Assembly: GCA_028284495.1 (NCBI GenBank)
Contig: JANQRP010000014.1
Span: forward strand, 124,001 to 188,000
Direction: 5' to 3'
Source of the DNA: Longimicrobiales bacterium
GTDB lineage: Bacteria > Gemmatimonadota > Gemmatimonadetes > Longimicrobiales > Gaopeijiaceae
Length of the DNA stretch: 64,000 bases
Positions 36,031 through 45,934 of the stretch are shown here, piece by piece. The first letter of the stretch is position 1. Each line of letters begins with the position of its first letter. A program made the translations under genes and the position numbers. A model generated the notes under the pieces. That model was not told where the DNA came from and made no database searches. It worked only from the letters and a program-made list of their open reading frames with translations.

Positions 36031-39000
36031 TCAGTTCCCGCCTGCCCCGCCGCCGGGCCCGTTCCCGCCGGCCTCCGGCTCCGAGATGTACTGCCAGCGG
36101 CCCTGGCTCAGCATCCGGAGCGCCTCCTCGACCGCCGCCTCCAGCTCACGATCGTAGCCGGCGAGCTCGTCGTTCGGCGTGTTCTCGACGAAGACGTCCG
36201 GCGGCACGCCGAAGTTCTCGAGGTTGATGCCGTAGTTGTTGGGCTGCGTCGGATCGTACGTGACGACGAGCGAGCCCGGCGTTCGGATCGTCCCACCGTG
36301 GATCAGGCCGTAGCTGCCCGTCGCGATCACCGCGGCGGCCGTCGGGTTGCCGACGATCCGGCCGAGCCCCAGGTCCCGGAATCCCATGGGGGTGACCTCC
36401 GAGTCGGAGCCCGAGCGCGCGTTGATCAGCATGACCTTGGGCCCGGCGATCGCCTGCCGCGGCCGACGGCCCCACTCCCGCGCACCCCACCGCGAGTTCC
36501 AGTACTCGTACGGGCGGCGCTCCAGGATGTCGATCAGCTGCTGGTCGATGTTGCCGCCGCCGTTGTAGCGGATGTCGACGACGATCCCCTGGGCGTCCCA
36601 GTAACGGTTGATCTCCGCCTCGAATCGCCGGAGCGACGGCTGGTTCATCGCGCGGATGTGCACGTACGCGATGCGACCGCCCGACAGCTCGTCCACGTAG
36701 TCGCGGTTGTTCGCGACCCACTCCTCGTACTTGATGTTGTTGAGCGACGTCACGGTCTCGATGCGCACGTCGCGCGCGCCCGCGCCAGTGGCACTATCGG
36801 CGACCCCCACGGTCACGAAGTCGTTCAGCGTATGGTTCAGGAGCTCCCAGTAGTTGTCCCCGGCGGCGAGCTCGGTGCCGTCGAGCGAGAGCACGTAGTC
36901 GCCCACCTCCACGTCGATCCACTCGTGGTCCGCCGGACCGTCCCGGTAGACGTGCGTGACCCGGTAGCGTCCGTCCGCGGGCTCCATCTCGAAGCCGAGG
37001 TAGCGGGTCTGGTACTCGCTGTCCTGCGGACGGCTCGGCGCCCCCCGCACGCCGACGTGCGACGCGTTCAGCTCGCCGATCATCTCGTTCGCGAGCTGGT
37101 ACGTTTCCTCGTAGGTGCCCACGTGCGCGAGCAGCGGCTCGTACGCGTCGCGGATCGCCTCCCAGTCGCGTCCGTGCATGTTCTCGTCGTAGAAGCGGTA
37201 CTTCATCACGCGCCACGCCTCGTGGAAGATCTGCTCCCACTCCGCGCGGTGATCGACCCGCACGTCGAACTCGAAGTTCACGCGCTCCGTCCGACCCGAC
37301 GGCAGCGACATCCGGTGGACCTGACCGCCGCGGCTGAAGAAGGCGGCGCTCCGATCGGGCGTCGGCATGAGCCCGCCGAACTGCCCGTCCGCCACCTTGT
37401 CGATCTCGCCGCCGCCGATCGGGACGCGGAAGAGCCCCGGGCCGTCGTCGTCGCTGCTGGTGAAGAAGACGGTCTCGCCGTCCGCCGACAGGAAGAAGCT
37501 CCCGACGCTCTCGTCGTCGGTGAGACGCCGGGCGCGCTCGTCGATGCCATCCACGTCGATCTGAATGTCCAGCGGCCCGTCGCCGCCCTCGTCCGACTCG
37601 TCGTCGTCGCCCTCCGCCCGGCGCGCGCGGACGAGCGGATCGGTCGGGTCCTCGGTTAGGCGGGCGAGCGAGGCGACGAAGAGGTGGTTCGTGCCCGCGT
37701 CACGGTTCGAGATGAAGACGATGTGGGTCCCGTCGGGCGTGAGTGCGCCGCTCCGTTCCTGGTCGGGGCTCCGGGTCACGTCCACCTCGTTCCCGGTCGC
37801 CACCTCGCGGAGGAATACGTTCCGGCCGAGCCGCGCGTCGCGCTTGTCGTACACGAGCCAGCGGCCGTCGGCCGAGTACTCGCCGAGCGAGAAGCCGCCC
37901 GCCTCGTTGTAGTCGAGCTCCCGCTGCGTGCCGCTCGCCACGTCGATCTCGAACAGCCGGTTCGAGGCCTCGAAGGCGATCTTCGAGCCGTCGGGCGACC
38001 AGACGTAGTTCCCGTCCTTCTGCGACGCGTGGTTCGAGAGCTGCCGGTGCGAGGCGTCCGCGAGCGTGTACAGCCAGATCTCCTCCTCGCCGGACTGGTC
38101 GGAGACGTAGGCGATGTGCGCGCCGTCGGGCGAGTAGCTCGCGTAGCGGTCGCGCCACGCCGAGCTCGTGACCCGCGTCATCTCGCCCATCTCCGGGTCG
38201 GTGGGCACGATCACGATCTCGCCCCGCTGGTCCACCGCGACGTGGTCGCCGTCGGGCGCGGCAGCGAAGCCCTGCGCCGTGCCGTCCACCTCGACCCACT
38301 CGACGAGGTTCGTGATGAGGTCGGTGTCGATGTCGACGGTCACGCGCGTGGGCGTGCCGCCCGGCACCGGGAGGGTCCAGAGCTCGTGGTTCTGCGTGAA
38401 CGCGATCGTGGATCCGTCTGCCGAGATCGATGGGTACTTCACGCCGCCGTCGGTGAAGCTCGTCACCTGCTCGACGCCGCTCCCGTCGGGCGCCATCCGC
38501 CAGAGGTTGAAGATCCCCGAGCGCTCCGACACGAAGTAGACCTGGTCGTCGGCGCCCCACATCGGCACCGCGTCGTGCACGTGGTCACGGAAGTCCTCGA
38601 TGTCGAGGTCGGTCAGCTGCGTGATCTCGCCCGAGGCGACGTTCTGGATGAAGAGGTCGGTGCTCGCGTTCCCGCGGTATCCTTTCCGGGTGGTGCTGAC
38701 GCCGCGGCGGTTGAAGACGACCTGGCTCCCGTCCGGGCTGAAGGCGACGTCCCGCGACTGATCCATCGTGAGCGGCGTCGGGATGCCACCGGCGACCGGC
38801 ACCTGGTACATCGGCGAGTAGAAGGGGTGCGTGTGCCGCGACGTCACGAACAGCACGTGACTGCCGTCCCGGCTCCATCCGCCGACGGCGTCGTTCCCCG
38901 TGTGGAAGGTGAGCTGCCGGGGCTCGCCCCCCTCCACCGGGATCACGAACACGTCGTTGTTCCCGAACCGATTGCTCGAGAAGGCGATCCAACGCCCGTC

Positions 39001-39276
39001 GGGTGAGAAGCGCGGCTGCGACTCCTGGGCCACGTGCGACGTGACGCGGCGCGGGTTGGCGCCGTCCTCGTCCACCACCCAGATGTCGCCCTGGTACGAG
39101 AACGCGATCATCCCGTCGCCGACGTGCGGGTGCATCATGAAGCGGATGTCGTCCACGGCGGCGTCGACCGGCGCCGCCAGTGCCACGCCGAGGGCGAGGG
39201 CACCGGCCGCGAGGCGGGCCGCCATGCAGGCGCTGCGGGGGTGAGGGCTACGGCGACGAGCGCGGTGCGACGACAT
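36031..39276 (-). CDS. Tricorn-type S41 protease with N-terminal propeller
   Basis: 1081 residues with signal peptide. Residues 40-700 form two WD/TolB-like propellers (FSPDGRWIAFSSNRFGNND, WSRDGSHVLFVTSRHTHPFY, and many similar). An acidic insert (EGDDDESDEGGDG) precedes the core domain, then a PDZ (VEVGDYVLSLDGTELAAGDN) and S41 protease with NASHVGVRG, VVDIRYNGGGNIDQQ and the nucleophile region NARSGSDSEVTPMG. Degrades peptides in the periplasm. The nearby exported propellers may share ligands with it, an inference. Confidence 0.9.
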   Translation of the reverse strand: MSSHRARRRSPHPRSACMAARLAAGALALGVALAAPVDAAVDDIRFMMHPHVGDGMIAFSYQGDIWVVDEDGANPRRVTSHVAQESQPRFSPDGRWIAFSSNRFGNNDVFVIPVEGGEPRQLTFHTGNDAVGGWSRDGSHVLFVTSRHTHPFYSPMYQVPVAGGIPTPLTMDQSRDVAFSPDGSQVVFNRRGVSTTRKGYRGNASTDLFIQNVASGEITQLTDLDIEDFRDHVHDAVPMWGADDQVYFVSERSGIFNLWRMAPDGSGVEQVTSFTDGGVKYPSISADGSTIAFTQNHELWTLPVPGGTPTRVTVDIDTDLITNLVEWVEVDGTAQGFAAAPDGDHVAVDQRGEIVIVPTDPEMGEMTRVTSSAWRDRYASYSPDGAHIAYVSDQSGEEEIWLYTLADASHRQLSNHASQKDGNYVWSPDGSKIAFEASNRLFEIDVASGTQRELDYNEAGGFSLGEYSADGRWLVYDKRDARLGRNVFLREVATGNEVDVTRSPDQERSGALTPDGTHIVFISNRDAGTNHLFVASLARLTEDPTDPLVRARRAEGDDDESDEGGDGPLDIQIDVDGIDERARRLTDDESVGSFFLSADGETVFFTSSDDDGPGLFRVPIGGGEIDKVADGQFGGLMPTPDRSAAFFSRGGQVHRMSLPSGRTERVNFEFDVRVDHRAEWEQIFHEAWRVMKYRFYDENMHGRDWEAIRDAYEPLLAHVGTYEETYQLANEMIGELNASHVGVRGAPSRPQDSEYQTRYLGFEMEPADGRYRVTHVYRDGPADHEWIDVEVGDYVLSLDGTELAAGDNYWELLNHTLNDFVTVGVADSATGAGARDVRIETVTSLNNIKYEEWVANNRDYVDELSGGRIAYVHIRAMNQPSLRRFEAEINRYWDAQGIVVDIRYNGGGNIDQQLIDILERRPYEYWNSRWGAREWGRRPRQAIAGPKVMLINARSGSDSEVTPMGFRDLGLGRIVGNPTAAAVIATGSYGLIHGGTIRTPGSLVVTYDPTQPNNYGINLENFGVPPDVFVENTPNDELAGYDRELEAAVEEALRMLSQGRWQYISEPEAGGNGPGGGAGGN

Positions 39277-39467
39277 GGGGACCTCCGGCACTGGAAGCAG
39301 ACGACGCCGGGGGCGGCCGGCGCGGACGAGTCGAGAGTGCGGCGCGGGGCCGCGGGTGCGCAATGCGGATGTTGGTCGGGGCCGGCCCGCGCTCGGCGTC
39401 CCGGTCCGCAGGACGCGGCTCCCCACGATTGCAGCGGAGGCGCGGGGATGGTAGCGTCGGCCGCGCC

Positions 39468-40367
39468 ATGAGCTTTCGCGCCTATCTCTCCGTCGACGCC
39501 GCCGGATTCGTCGCATCCACGATCTGGCTGCGCCTGCTCTACCTCGGGGTCCACCGGGTGCCGGGCCTGGACTGGCGGCTCCGCCGTTTCGTCCGCCGCG
39601 CCGAAGAGACCGAGCGTCGCTGGATGTACCGCGGCTTCACGCGCGTCTCCGGAGCGTCGCGCTTCCTCAACTACGGTTATGTGCCGCTGGATGACTCTCC
39701 GGGCCCGGAGCTGGAGGCGGAGGACGAGCCGAATCGCGTTTTCATCCAGCTCTACGACCGCGTGATCGGCGGCACCGATCTGACCGGGCGCGACGTCCTG
39801 GAGATCAGTTGCGGCCACGGTGGCGGCGCGTCGTACGTGGCACGCTACCTTCGCCCGTCCTCCATGGTCGGCGTCGACCTCAATCCGCGGGGCGTCGAGG
39901 TCTGCTCCGCGAACCTGGCGAGGCCCGGGCTCGAGTTCCGCGTGGCGAACGCCATGGATCTGCCGTTTCCCGACGACTCCTTCGATGCCGTTCTGAACAT
40001 CGAGGCGTCGCACTGCTATCCCTCGTTTCCCGCGTTTCTCCGGGAAGTGCGGCGGGTGCTCCGGCCCGGCGGTCGCCTGCTCTTCGCCGACCTCAGGTGG
40101 GGCGACGAGGCAAGGAGCGGGATGCTCGCGGATGTGTCGGAGAGCGGCTTCGTCGTCGCCGAACGAGAGGAGGTGACCGCGAACGTGCTGGCGGCGCTGG
40201 AGGCGTACTCCGAGACGCGCCGCGAGTCGGTGAACGCACTGCTACCGGGGCCGCTACGCGAAGTGGCACTGCTCCACTTCGCAGTGCCGGGATCTCCCCT
40301 GTTCAACGCCTTCGAGGCCGGTGAAGCCAGCTACACCCGCTTCGTGCTGGTCAAGCCGGCCGACTGA
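39468..40367 (+). CDS. Class I SAM-dependent methyltransferase (sterol/polyketide MT-like)
   Basis: 299 residues. Motif I is VLEISCGHGGGASYVARYL, then MVGVDLNPRGVEVCSANLA and FPDDSFDAVLNIEASHCYPS as motif IV, typical of erythromycin- or phthiotriol-type methyltransferases. The N-terminal 80 residues are helical and hydrophobic (GFVASTIWLRLLYLGVHRV). ATG 39468 is 192 bases from the divergent tricorn start, giving a shared promoter region. Confidence 0.82.
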   Translation: MSFRAYLSVDAAGFVASTIWLRLLYLGVHRVPGLDWRLRRFVRRAEETERRWMYRGFTRVSGASRFLNYGYVPLDDSPGPELEAEDEPNRVFIQLYDRVIGGTDLTGRDVLEISCGHGGGASYVARYLRPSSMVGVDLNPRGVEVCSANLARPGLEFRVANAMDLPFPDDSFDAVLNIEASHCYPSFPAFLREVRRVLRPGGRLLFADLRWGDEARSGMLADVSESGFVVAEREEVTANVLAALEAYSETRRESVNALLPGPLREVALLHFAVPGSPLFNAFEAGEASYTRFVLVKPAD

Positions 40368-40427
40368 ACGGGGTCGACTCGAATCGGCTTGCGGCGAGGG
40401 CGGGTGGCAGTGGCCAGCCAGCGTGGT

Positions 40428-41648
40428 CTACCCGCCCCAGGCGCTCACGTGCACCCCAGGGATGTCGAACGCGCCCCGCGTGACCCACGCCACGTAGTCT
40501 CGCCCGAAGAACGGCACCGTGCGTTCGCGGTCGTGGTCGAAGCCGTCCGCGGAGCCGATGGGCGCGCCGTCGACGTCGAACGCCTCCCACAGCGTGCCGT
40601 CGGCGAGCGTCCGTTCGATCCAGATCCGGCCCGCTACGTCCACGAGGAGCGACCGAAGCGGGGGCGCGACATCGGGCCGAGGCAGCTCCCTGGGCTCGCA
40701 CACCGACACGTTCTTGTCCTCGAGCCACGCGTCGTAGCTCGCCTGCGTCGGCTGCCAGCGCTCGTCCGTCATCCGGATGTCCTCGACGTCTCGGCGCACG
40801 ACCCGGATGGTGTCGCCTCGATCGTCGAGAATCGCGAAGCCGGGGCGATCGGTCGTGGCGACCACCGACCGCCGACCGGGGAGCGGATGCGCGAGCGACA
40901 CGGGCGCTTCCGGATGCGGAAACCAGGACATGCCCCGCCCCACCGGGCAGACCACTCGATCCGGGAAGGGCCGCTCGATCTCGGGGAAGATCCGCGGGAT
41001 CTCGTCCTCACCCGCGTCGGTGTAGCGCCGCCACACGGGCACCTCGAAGCCGTCCTCGAGGGCGTAGGCCCACTGGTACACCTCGTTCGGACCGACCGGG
41101 TAGAGCCGGAAGTCGACCGGCGACGCGACCAGGCGCCCGGCCGCCCGCCACCGCTCGATCCACCCCCCCGACCGGTCGAGGCGGGACGTTCGTCCGTTGT
41201 CGATGTCCATGGCCAGGATGTCGTCCGCGAACGGCGCCACGGAGAAAATCGACTCGAATTCGCCGGGTCCGTCCCCGCGCGTCCCCAGCGTGCGGAGGTG
41301 GACGCCCGACGCAGCGTCGAACACCTCGATCTGGAATCGTCCCAGGTCCGCGACGAGAAGCTCGCCCGCGGGCGTGACCGACACCGAGGAAACCCACGCG
41401 AAGTCCTCCGGGTCGGCGCCGTCCAGGGCGGGATCGTCCTGACCGAGGTTCGTCGGTGGCTCCAGCGGAAGGCGCGGAAGGGCGCCCCGAATGGTCACGA
41501 TCTCGATGGCGCCGACCGTATCGCGAGCGACGTGGAGCTCCTCCGCGGCTTCACTGGGGCCGCCGCCGCGACAGGCGGCCACCGCGATCGCGCCGAGGGC
41601 GGCCAGGATGCGCAGACCCTGGGCCGGTCGAAGGTCCGGGCGCGCCAC
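40428..41648 (-). CDS. 6-bladed beta-propeller lipoprotein (copy 11)
   Basis: 406 residues from GTG 41648; lipobox AVAAC. Blades: VSVTPAGELLVADLGRFQIE, VFDAASGVHLRTLGTRG then DGPGEFES, and MDIDNGRTSRLDRSGGW. The C-terminus (GRDYVAWVTRGAFDIPGVHV) has only a trace of the end box. Two bases from copy 12 on the same strand. Confidence 0.74.
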   Translation of the reverse strand: MARPDLRPAQGLRILAALGAIAVAACRGGGPSEAAEELHVARDTVGAIEIVTIRGALPRLPLEPPTNLGQDDPALDGADPEDFAWVSSVSVTPAGELLVADLGRFQIEVFDAASGVHLRTLGTRGDGPGEFESIFSVAPFADDILAMDIDNGRTSRLDRSGGWIERWRAAGRLVASPVDFRLYPVGPNEVYQWAYALEDGFEVPVWRRYTDAGEDEIPRIFPEIERPFPDRVVCPVGRGMSWFPHPEAPVSLAHPLPGRRSVVATTDRPGFAILDDRGDTIRVVRRDVEDIRMTDERWQPTQASYDAWLEDKNVSVCEPRELPRPDVAPPLRSLLVDVAGRIWIERTLADGTLWEAFDVDGAPIGSADGFDHDRERTVPFFGRDYVAWVTRGAFDIPGVHVSAWGG

Positions 41649-41650
41649 GG

Positions 41651-42841
41651 CTACCCGTCGACCCGATAGATCGCGACCGACTGGATTTCGAACTCGTCGA
41701 CCTCGACGCCGATGACCCGGTCGGCGGAGACGTCCAGGAGGCGGATCGGGCGCGGAAAACTGACCCGCCGGAGGGTGCGGCCGCTCGAGTCGATGACGAG
41801 GAATCGGGAGGCGTACCGCGTGGACAGTTCGTACGCACCGACCCAGACCGCCCCGTCCCGGGTCGCATGTACCAGGCGGAAGTAGGGAAGCTCGCTCGGC
41901 GCGACCGAGAGCGCGTCTCGAATGCCCTTCTCGACCACGTCGTCGGGCAGCGGTCGCGGGTGCGAGGCGTTCTGCGCTCTGGTGAGTTCCGTGTATCGCT
42001 GCCGAACCCGGTCGTCGACCACGACCGGCTCCTGCACCCAGCGGGCCACCCGCTCCACGGTCCCGTCGACGCCGATCCACCGCAGCTGAGGGTCGTCGTT
42101 CGTACCCCACACGAATCCGCCGTCGTACACGTCGCCGGAGCCGAAGTAGCTGAACGGGTTGGCGTTCGGTCGTCCACCTTCCATCTCGACCAGCACGAGC
42201 GGCGCCTCCCCAACCGAGTCGGCCTCGAGAGTCTCGAGGTCGCGGAGTACGAGTGGACCGCCGAACCATCCCGACTCCCCCTGGCCGGGCAGGAACGAAA
42301 TACTGGTGGGCACCCAGCCGAGAGCGTGCCCCCCGACGATGCCCCGCGGGTCGAAGGAGAGCAGCCCCCCCGCCGGGACAGGATCGCTGTCGAGGAACTC
42401 GCCCCGAACAGTGAATCGGCTGAAACGGGAGAGCCCCCCGTCCCAGACGCCCAGGCTCCCATCGGGCATCAGCAGGATCGACGCCGGCCCGTCGAACTCG
42501 CCCGGTCCCTCGCCCCGCCGGCCGAACGCCTCGACCTCCCCCGCGGCATCCACGAGGTAGACCCGCGCCGCCTGCGCGTCCGTGAATGCGGCACCCCCAT
42601 CCGGCAGCAGGACGCCCGAGCTGATCCATTCGAGCGGCGGGTCGTCCGGAGCCCAGCCGATCCGGAAGGCCGGCGACTCGGGCACCGCGTGCACCGGGAG
42701 CCCCGCCACGTCCGGGTTCTCGACGATCGCGACGCCTGCGCTGTCGCGGGTCGCCGTGGACGGGGTCGACGGCGGAGACGGCTCACAGCCGACGAGCGTC
42801 GCCGTGGCCGCGAGCAGGAGAGCGCGGCGGCCCATCAGCAC
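41651..42841 (-). CDS. 6-bladed beta-propeller lipoprotein (copy 12)
   Basis: 396 residues from GTG 42841 or ATG 42835; signal MGRRALLLAATATLVGC. DSAG head (ATRDSAGVAIVENPD), GRRGEGPGEFDGPASILLMP, IDSSGRTLRRVSFPRPIRLL and end box VDEFEIQSVAIYRV. Seven bases downstream of copy 13; copies 11-13 make a tight tandem trio. Confidence 0.76.
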   Translation of the reverse strand: MLMGRRALLLAATATLVGCEPSPPSTPSTATRDSAGVAIVENPDVAGLPVHAVPESPAFRIGWAPDDPPLEWISSGVLLPDGGAAFTDAQAARVYLVDAAGEVEAFGRRGEGPGEFDGPASILLMPDGSLGVWDGGLSRFSRFTVRGEFLDSDPVPAGGLLSFDPRGIVGGHALGWVPTSISFLPGQGESGWFGGPLVLRDLETLEADSVGEAPLVLVEMEGGRPNANPFSYFGSGDVYDGGFVWGTNDDPQLRWIGVDGTVERVARWVQEPVVVDDRVRQRYTELTRAQNASHPRPLPDDVVEKGIRDALSVAPSELPYFRLVHATRDGAVWVGAYELSTRYASRFLVIDSSGRTLRRVSFPRPIRLLDVSADRVIGVEVDEFEIQSVAIYRVDG

Positions 42842-42848
42842 ATGCGCC

Positions 42849-44129
42849 TCACCGCTCACCCTCGGAGCGCAGCTCGAACCGGACCACCCGCTGCACACCC
42901 AGCTCGTCCCGCGTCACCGACCAGACGCCGGTCGAGTCGAACGCCGGCGTCGGAAAGAGGCCGAAGTCCTCGGGCGCCGTCACGGGCCCCAGGTAGGTGC
43001 CGTCGGAGCGGTAGACGTCGAATACCACGGGCTCGCTCCATGCCCGCTCGCCCTCGCTCGCCTCGCCGGCCTCCGCATCGCCTTCGTCGGGTTCCCCCTC
43101 GACGTGCACGCGCACCCAGATGTGATCGTCGATGCCCGTGTAGATGCGATTCACGTACGGCTTGGTCTCGGGAATCTCGGGCCCGTTCCAGGTCCAGTTC
43201 TCGTCGACGCGGCGCATTCCGTCGATGACGCGTTGGCGATGGTGGCGCCGTTCCCCGGGGGATATCAGGATCGGCTCGTGGGCCCGGGAGACGTGCACGG
43301 TCTGGCCGGATCGGCGGACGATCTCGATGCCGGAGCCATCGGGCAGGCCGCGGACGAGATCGCCGGAGGGCGCAAAGCCGTAGGTACTCTCCGGGAAAAA
43401 CGGCACCTCGGACCTGGACACGGAGGTACCCCACTCCATCGTCACCTCGGCTCGGAGCTCCGGTGACACGACGGGACCACCGGGGCTCCGGATGGTGTCC
43501 ACCACTGCGCCGTTCTCAGAGACTCGGAGCACGGCGACCTCCGGACCACCGCCCGGATCCGACCCGGCGGCCGCCGGGAGACCCACCACGATGTAGCTGG
43601 AGAGCTCGTCGTCCGTCCATACGGGACCGAGCGACGCAAACGTCGGGGAGACCAGTCGCCAGCCGTCCGCAGGTGAGCCCGTCTCGTCGAAGAGGTGAAG
43701 GCTACCGCTCCGTTCGTCCCGCACGACGAGCGATCCGTCAATCCTGACGCCGATCCCATTCGGCGCGGTGAACTCGCCCGGCCCCTCTCCCTCGCGCCCG
43801 ATGCTCCCAATGTAGGATCCATCCGCGCCAAACCTCCGGACGGTCGGCACCTGACTGTCGAGCACGTACACGTTTCCATCCGAATCGGCCACGATCCCAC
43901 CGACCCGCCCGAAGGTCTCCTCGATCGGCCCGTCCAGACTCCCGATCGACGTCGAGGCGACGAGCGTCCTGGGCTCCCCCCACGCACCGACCGCAGGGTT
44001 CGAGACCCGGATCGTGTCGCCGATCGTGTCGACCTGGACGCCGACGTCGTCGGTACGTGCCTCCTCGGCGCCACACGCGTGAAGCGCGGGAAGGAGGGCG
44101 ATCGCGAGGAGGAGAGCACGCGGACTCAT
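42849..44129 (-). CDS. 6-bladed beta-propeller lipoprotein (copy 13)
   Basis: 426 residues; signal MSPRALLLAIALLPALHAC. Blades: STSIGSLDGPIEETFGRVGG, NVYVLDSQVPTVRRFGADG, GREGEGPGEFTAPNGIGVR, and end box RDELGVQRVVRFELR. A Glu/Asp-rich insert (EGEPDEGDAEAGEASEGER) sits in the last blade, unlike siblings, perhaps a surface loop. Confidence 0.77.
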   Translation of the reverse strand: MSPRALLLAIALLPALHACGAEEARTDDVGVQVDTIGDTIRVSNPAVGAWGEPRTLVASTSIGSLDGPIEETFGRVGGIVADSDGNVYVLDSQVPTVRRFGADGSYIGSIGREGEGPGEFTAPNGIGVRIDGSLVVRDERSGSLHLFDETGSPADGWRLVSPTFASLGPVWTDDELSSYIVVGLPAAAGSDPGGGPEVAVLRVSENGAVVDTIRSPGGPVVSPELRAEVTMEWGTSVSRSEVPFFPESTYGFAPSGDLVRGLPDGSGIEIVRRSGQTVHVSRAHEPILISPGERRHHRQRVIDGMRRVDENWTWNGPEIPETKPYVNRIYTGIDDHIWVRVHVEGEPDEGDAEAGEASEGERAWSEPVVFDVYRSDGTYLGPVTAPEDFGLFPTPAFDSTGVWSVTRDELGVQRVVRFELRSEGER

Positions 44130-44170
44130 GTCTGGTTCACCACGGGAGCAGGCAGGATGGATTCTTCTCG

Positions 44171-45106
44171 CTACCGGCCGAGCGAATCGGCCCACGTGAT
44201 GAAACGTGGGGAGATCTCACCCAGGCGCGCCATCAGGTCGTCGGGGTCGTAGCGGCTCGTGTGGATCCGCTGGACGTCGCGGACGAAGTCGAACCCGAGT
44301 TCAGGTCTGAGCTCGCGCACGAGCTCCGCGAAGTGCCCCTGGTACCAGAGAATCCCTTCCGAACCGAGGAAGCCGTCGAAGCCTGCGATCGTGCCGGGTG
44401 ACGGGCCCGGCGCCGCCGCACGGGCGTCCATGATCGCGTCCCACACGATGCGGTCCTGCTCCGAGACCTGGACGAGCCCGGAGTACCCGATGTAGCTCGC
44501 GATGAACTCGGCGAACCAGCGAGGCTCGATTCCGATGCCCATCTCGAGCGCGTAGATGTGTCCGAGTTCATGATAGAGGATCGCCTCGGTGGCGGAGGCC
44601 ACCGCGTCCGAGTAGCTCAACCCGGCCGCGCGGAGCTCGGCGAGCCTCGCAGCCGGCAGGTAGGGCTCGGCCTCCCGATACGCGGCCGACATCGTCGCGG
44701 TCGGGACCGGCACTCGGACCAGATATCGCCCCGAGTCGAGGCCTACCACACCCGGCACCATACCAGGCGCGGTCGGGAACACGGACCAGTCGTTCGGCGC
44801 GAGGACGGCCACGACGGGCTCGATCGAGACGCCGAGCGAGTCGAACAGGACCGAGTTGAGCCGGGCCACGATCTCGGCGTAGGTCCCGGCCTCCGCCTCG
44901 AGCCCCGGCGAGAAGTAGGTCGGTACCGGCGCCGTGAGCGAGTCCACGGACAGCGCGCGGATTCGATCGAGCTCCTGTCCGGTGCCGGAGCTCGGAAGTA
45001 GGAGTAGCGCCGCCACGGCGACGGGAAGCGCGCCACGGACGACGGTCGCGTCGCCGCGCGCGGCGTGTCGTTCGGGGCTTCGAAGAGTCCCGCGTCGCCC
45101 GATCAA
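44171..45106 (-). CDS. Exported HELGH zinc-metallopeptidase-like protein
   Basis: 311 residues if TTG 45106, which overlaps the upstream stop as TTGA, is the start; no ATG or GTG gives a full signal. After a signal (VAVAALLLLPSSGTGQ), the key motif is ILYHELGHIYALEMG followed about 20 residues later by WFAEFIASYIGY, where the Glu could be the third zinc ligand (gluzincin pattern). Peptidase activity is plausible; substrate unknown. Confidence 0.65.
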   Translation of the reverse strand: MIGRRGTLRSPERHAARGDATVVRGALPVAVAALLLLPSSGTGQELDRIRALSVDSLTAPVPTYFSPGLEAEAGTYAEIVARLNSVLFDSLGVSIEPVVAVLAPNDWSVFPTAPGMVPGVVGLDSGRYLVRVPVPTATMSAAYREAEPYLPAARLAELRAAGLSYSDAVASATEAILYHELGHIYALEMGIGIEPRWFAEFIASYIGYSGLVQVSEQDRIVWDAIMDARAAAPGPSPGTIAGFDGFLGSEGILWYQGHFAELVRELRPELGFDFVRDVQRIHTSRYDPDDLMARLGEISPRFITWADSLGR

Positions 45107-45879
45107 TTGCCCGCGACACCCAGCGGCAGAAAGGGCGACAGCGTACGCTCGCCCTTGGCCACCTCGAGCAGGAACTCGCAGCTGTAGGCCATGACGATGC
45201 CGGACTTCTCCAGGCCCCGGCCCGGAATGGTCACGACGTCGAGTCGGCAGATGTCGCCGACCGGGTACGACCGGAACTCGTCGAACACGACGCCTCGATC
45301 GTCCATGATGTAGGAAGGGTTCGAGACGCGCCCGCTCGCGATGAAGCCGCCGTCCAGCATCCCGAACACGTTCATGTGGGAGAGGAAATCCCAGATCTCG
45401 GCTTCCTGATGCGGATACGCGCGCAGGTCGGCCGCGTTCGCAGTGCGGTCGATGGCCATCAGCGAGCGTACCCGGAACTTCAGCTTGTAGTCGAGCGGGC
45501 GCGCGCTCCATCCCGATGGCCGATCCACCGCGACGTCGATCCCCGGAAGCTCGACCGCCTCCCGTTCGAGACCGATCCGGATGGGTCGCTCGAGCGGCAG
45601 AATCCAGGTGCGACGGTAGGTCGAGAACCCGATCAGGCCGATCTCGAGCGCGACGCCCGGCCGGGCCTCGGGCAGTTCGAACCGGAAATGGCCGGTCGAG
45701 TCCGTGCCCACCACGAGGTCCTCCCCCACCACGGTCACGGTCGCGTCCCGGACCGGCATGCCATCCGATGCCGTCACGACGACCCCCTCGACGACGTGCT
45801 GGGCCGCTGCGGGCGTGTGCGCGAGCGCCGACAGCACCGCGCAGGACCCGACGACGATCGCGACGCCTCTCGAGGTCAT
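45103..45879 (-). CDS. Exported protein with carboxypeptidase-regulatory-like domain
   Basis: 258 residues with signal peptide. The first domain (VVEGVVVTASDGMPVRDATV, then STGHFRFELPEARPG) is the CarboxypepD_reg/transthyretin-like fold common at the N-terminus of TonB receptors and surface proteins. The second (about 90-258) has IDVAVDRPSGWSARPLDYKL and YIMDDRGVVFDEFRSYPVGD, resembling a plug-like domain. There is no barrel, so it may be a stand-alone adaptor. TTGA coupling to the metallopeptidase-like gene. Confidence 0.66.
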   Translation of the reverse strand: MTSRGVAIVVGSCAVLSALAHTPAAAQHVVEGVVVTASDGMPVRDATVTVVGEDLVVGTDSTGHFRFELPEARPGVALEIGLIGFSTYRRTWILPLERPIRIGLEREAVELPGIDVAVDRPSGWSARPLDYKLKFRVRSLMAIDRTANAADLRAYPHQEAEIWDFLSHMNVFGMLDGGFIASGRVSNPSYIMDDRGVVFDEFRSYPVGDICRLDVVTIPGRGLEKSGIVMAYSCEFLLEVAKGERTLSPFLPLGVAGN

Positions 45880-45934
45880 CGGAACGCTCCTGGTGGCTCG
45901 GGGAGTGGGCGGCCTGCCCGTACGCTACCCGCTC

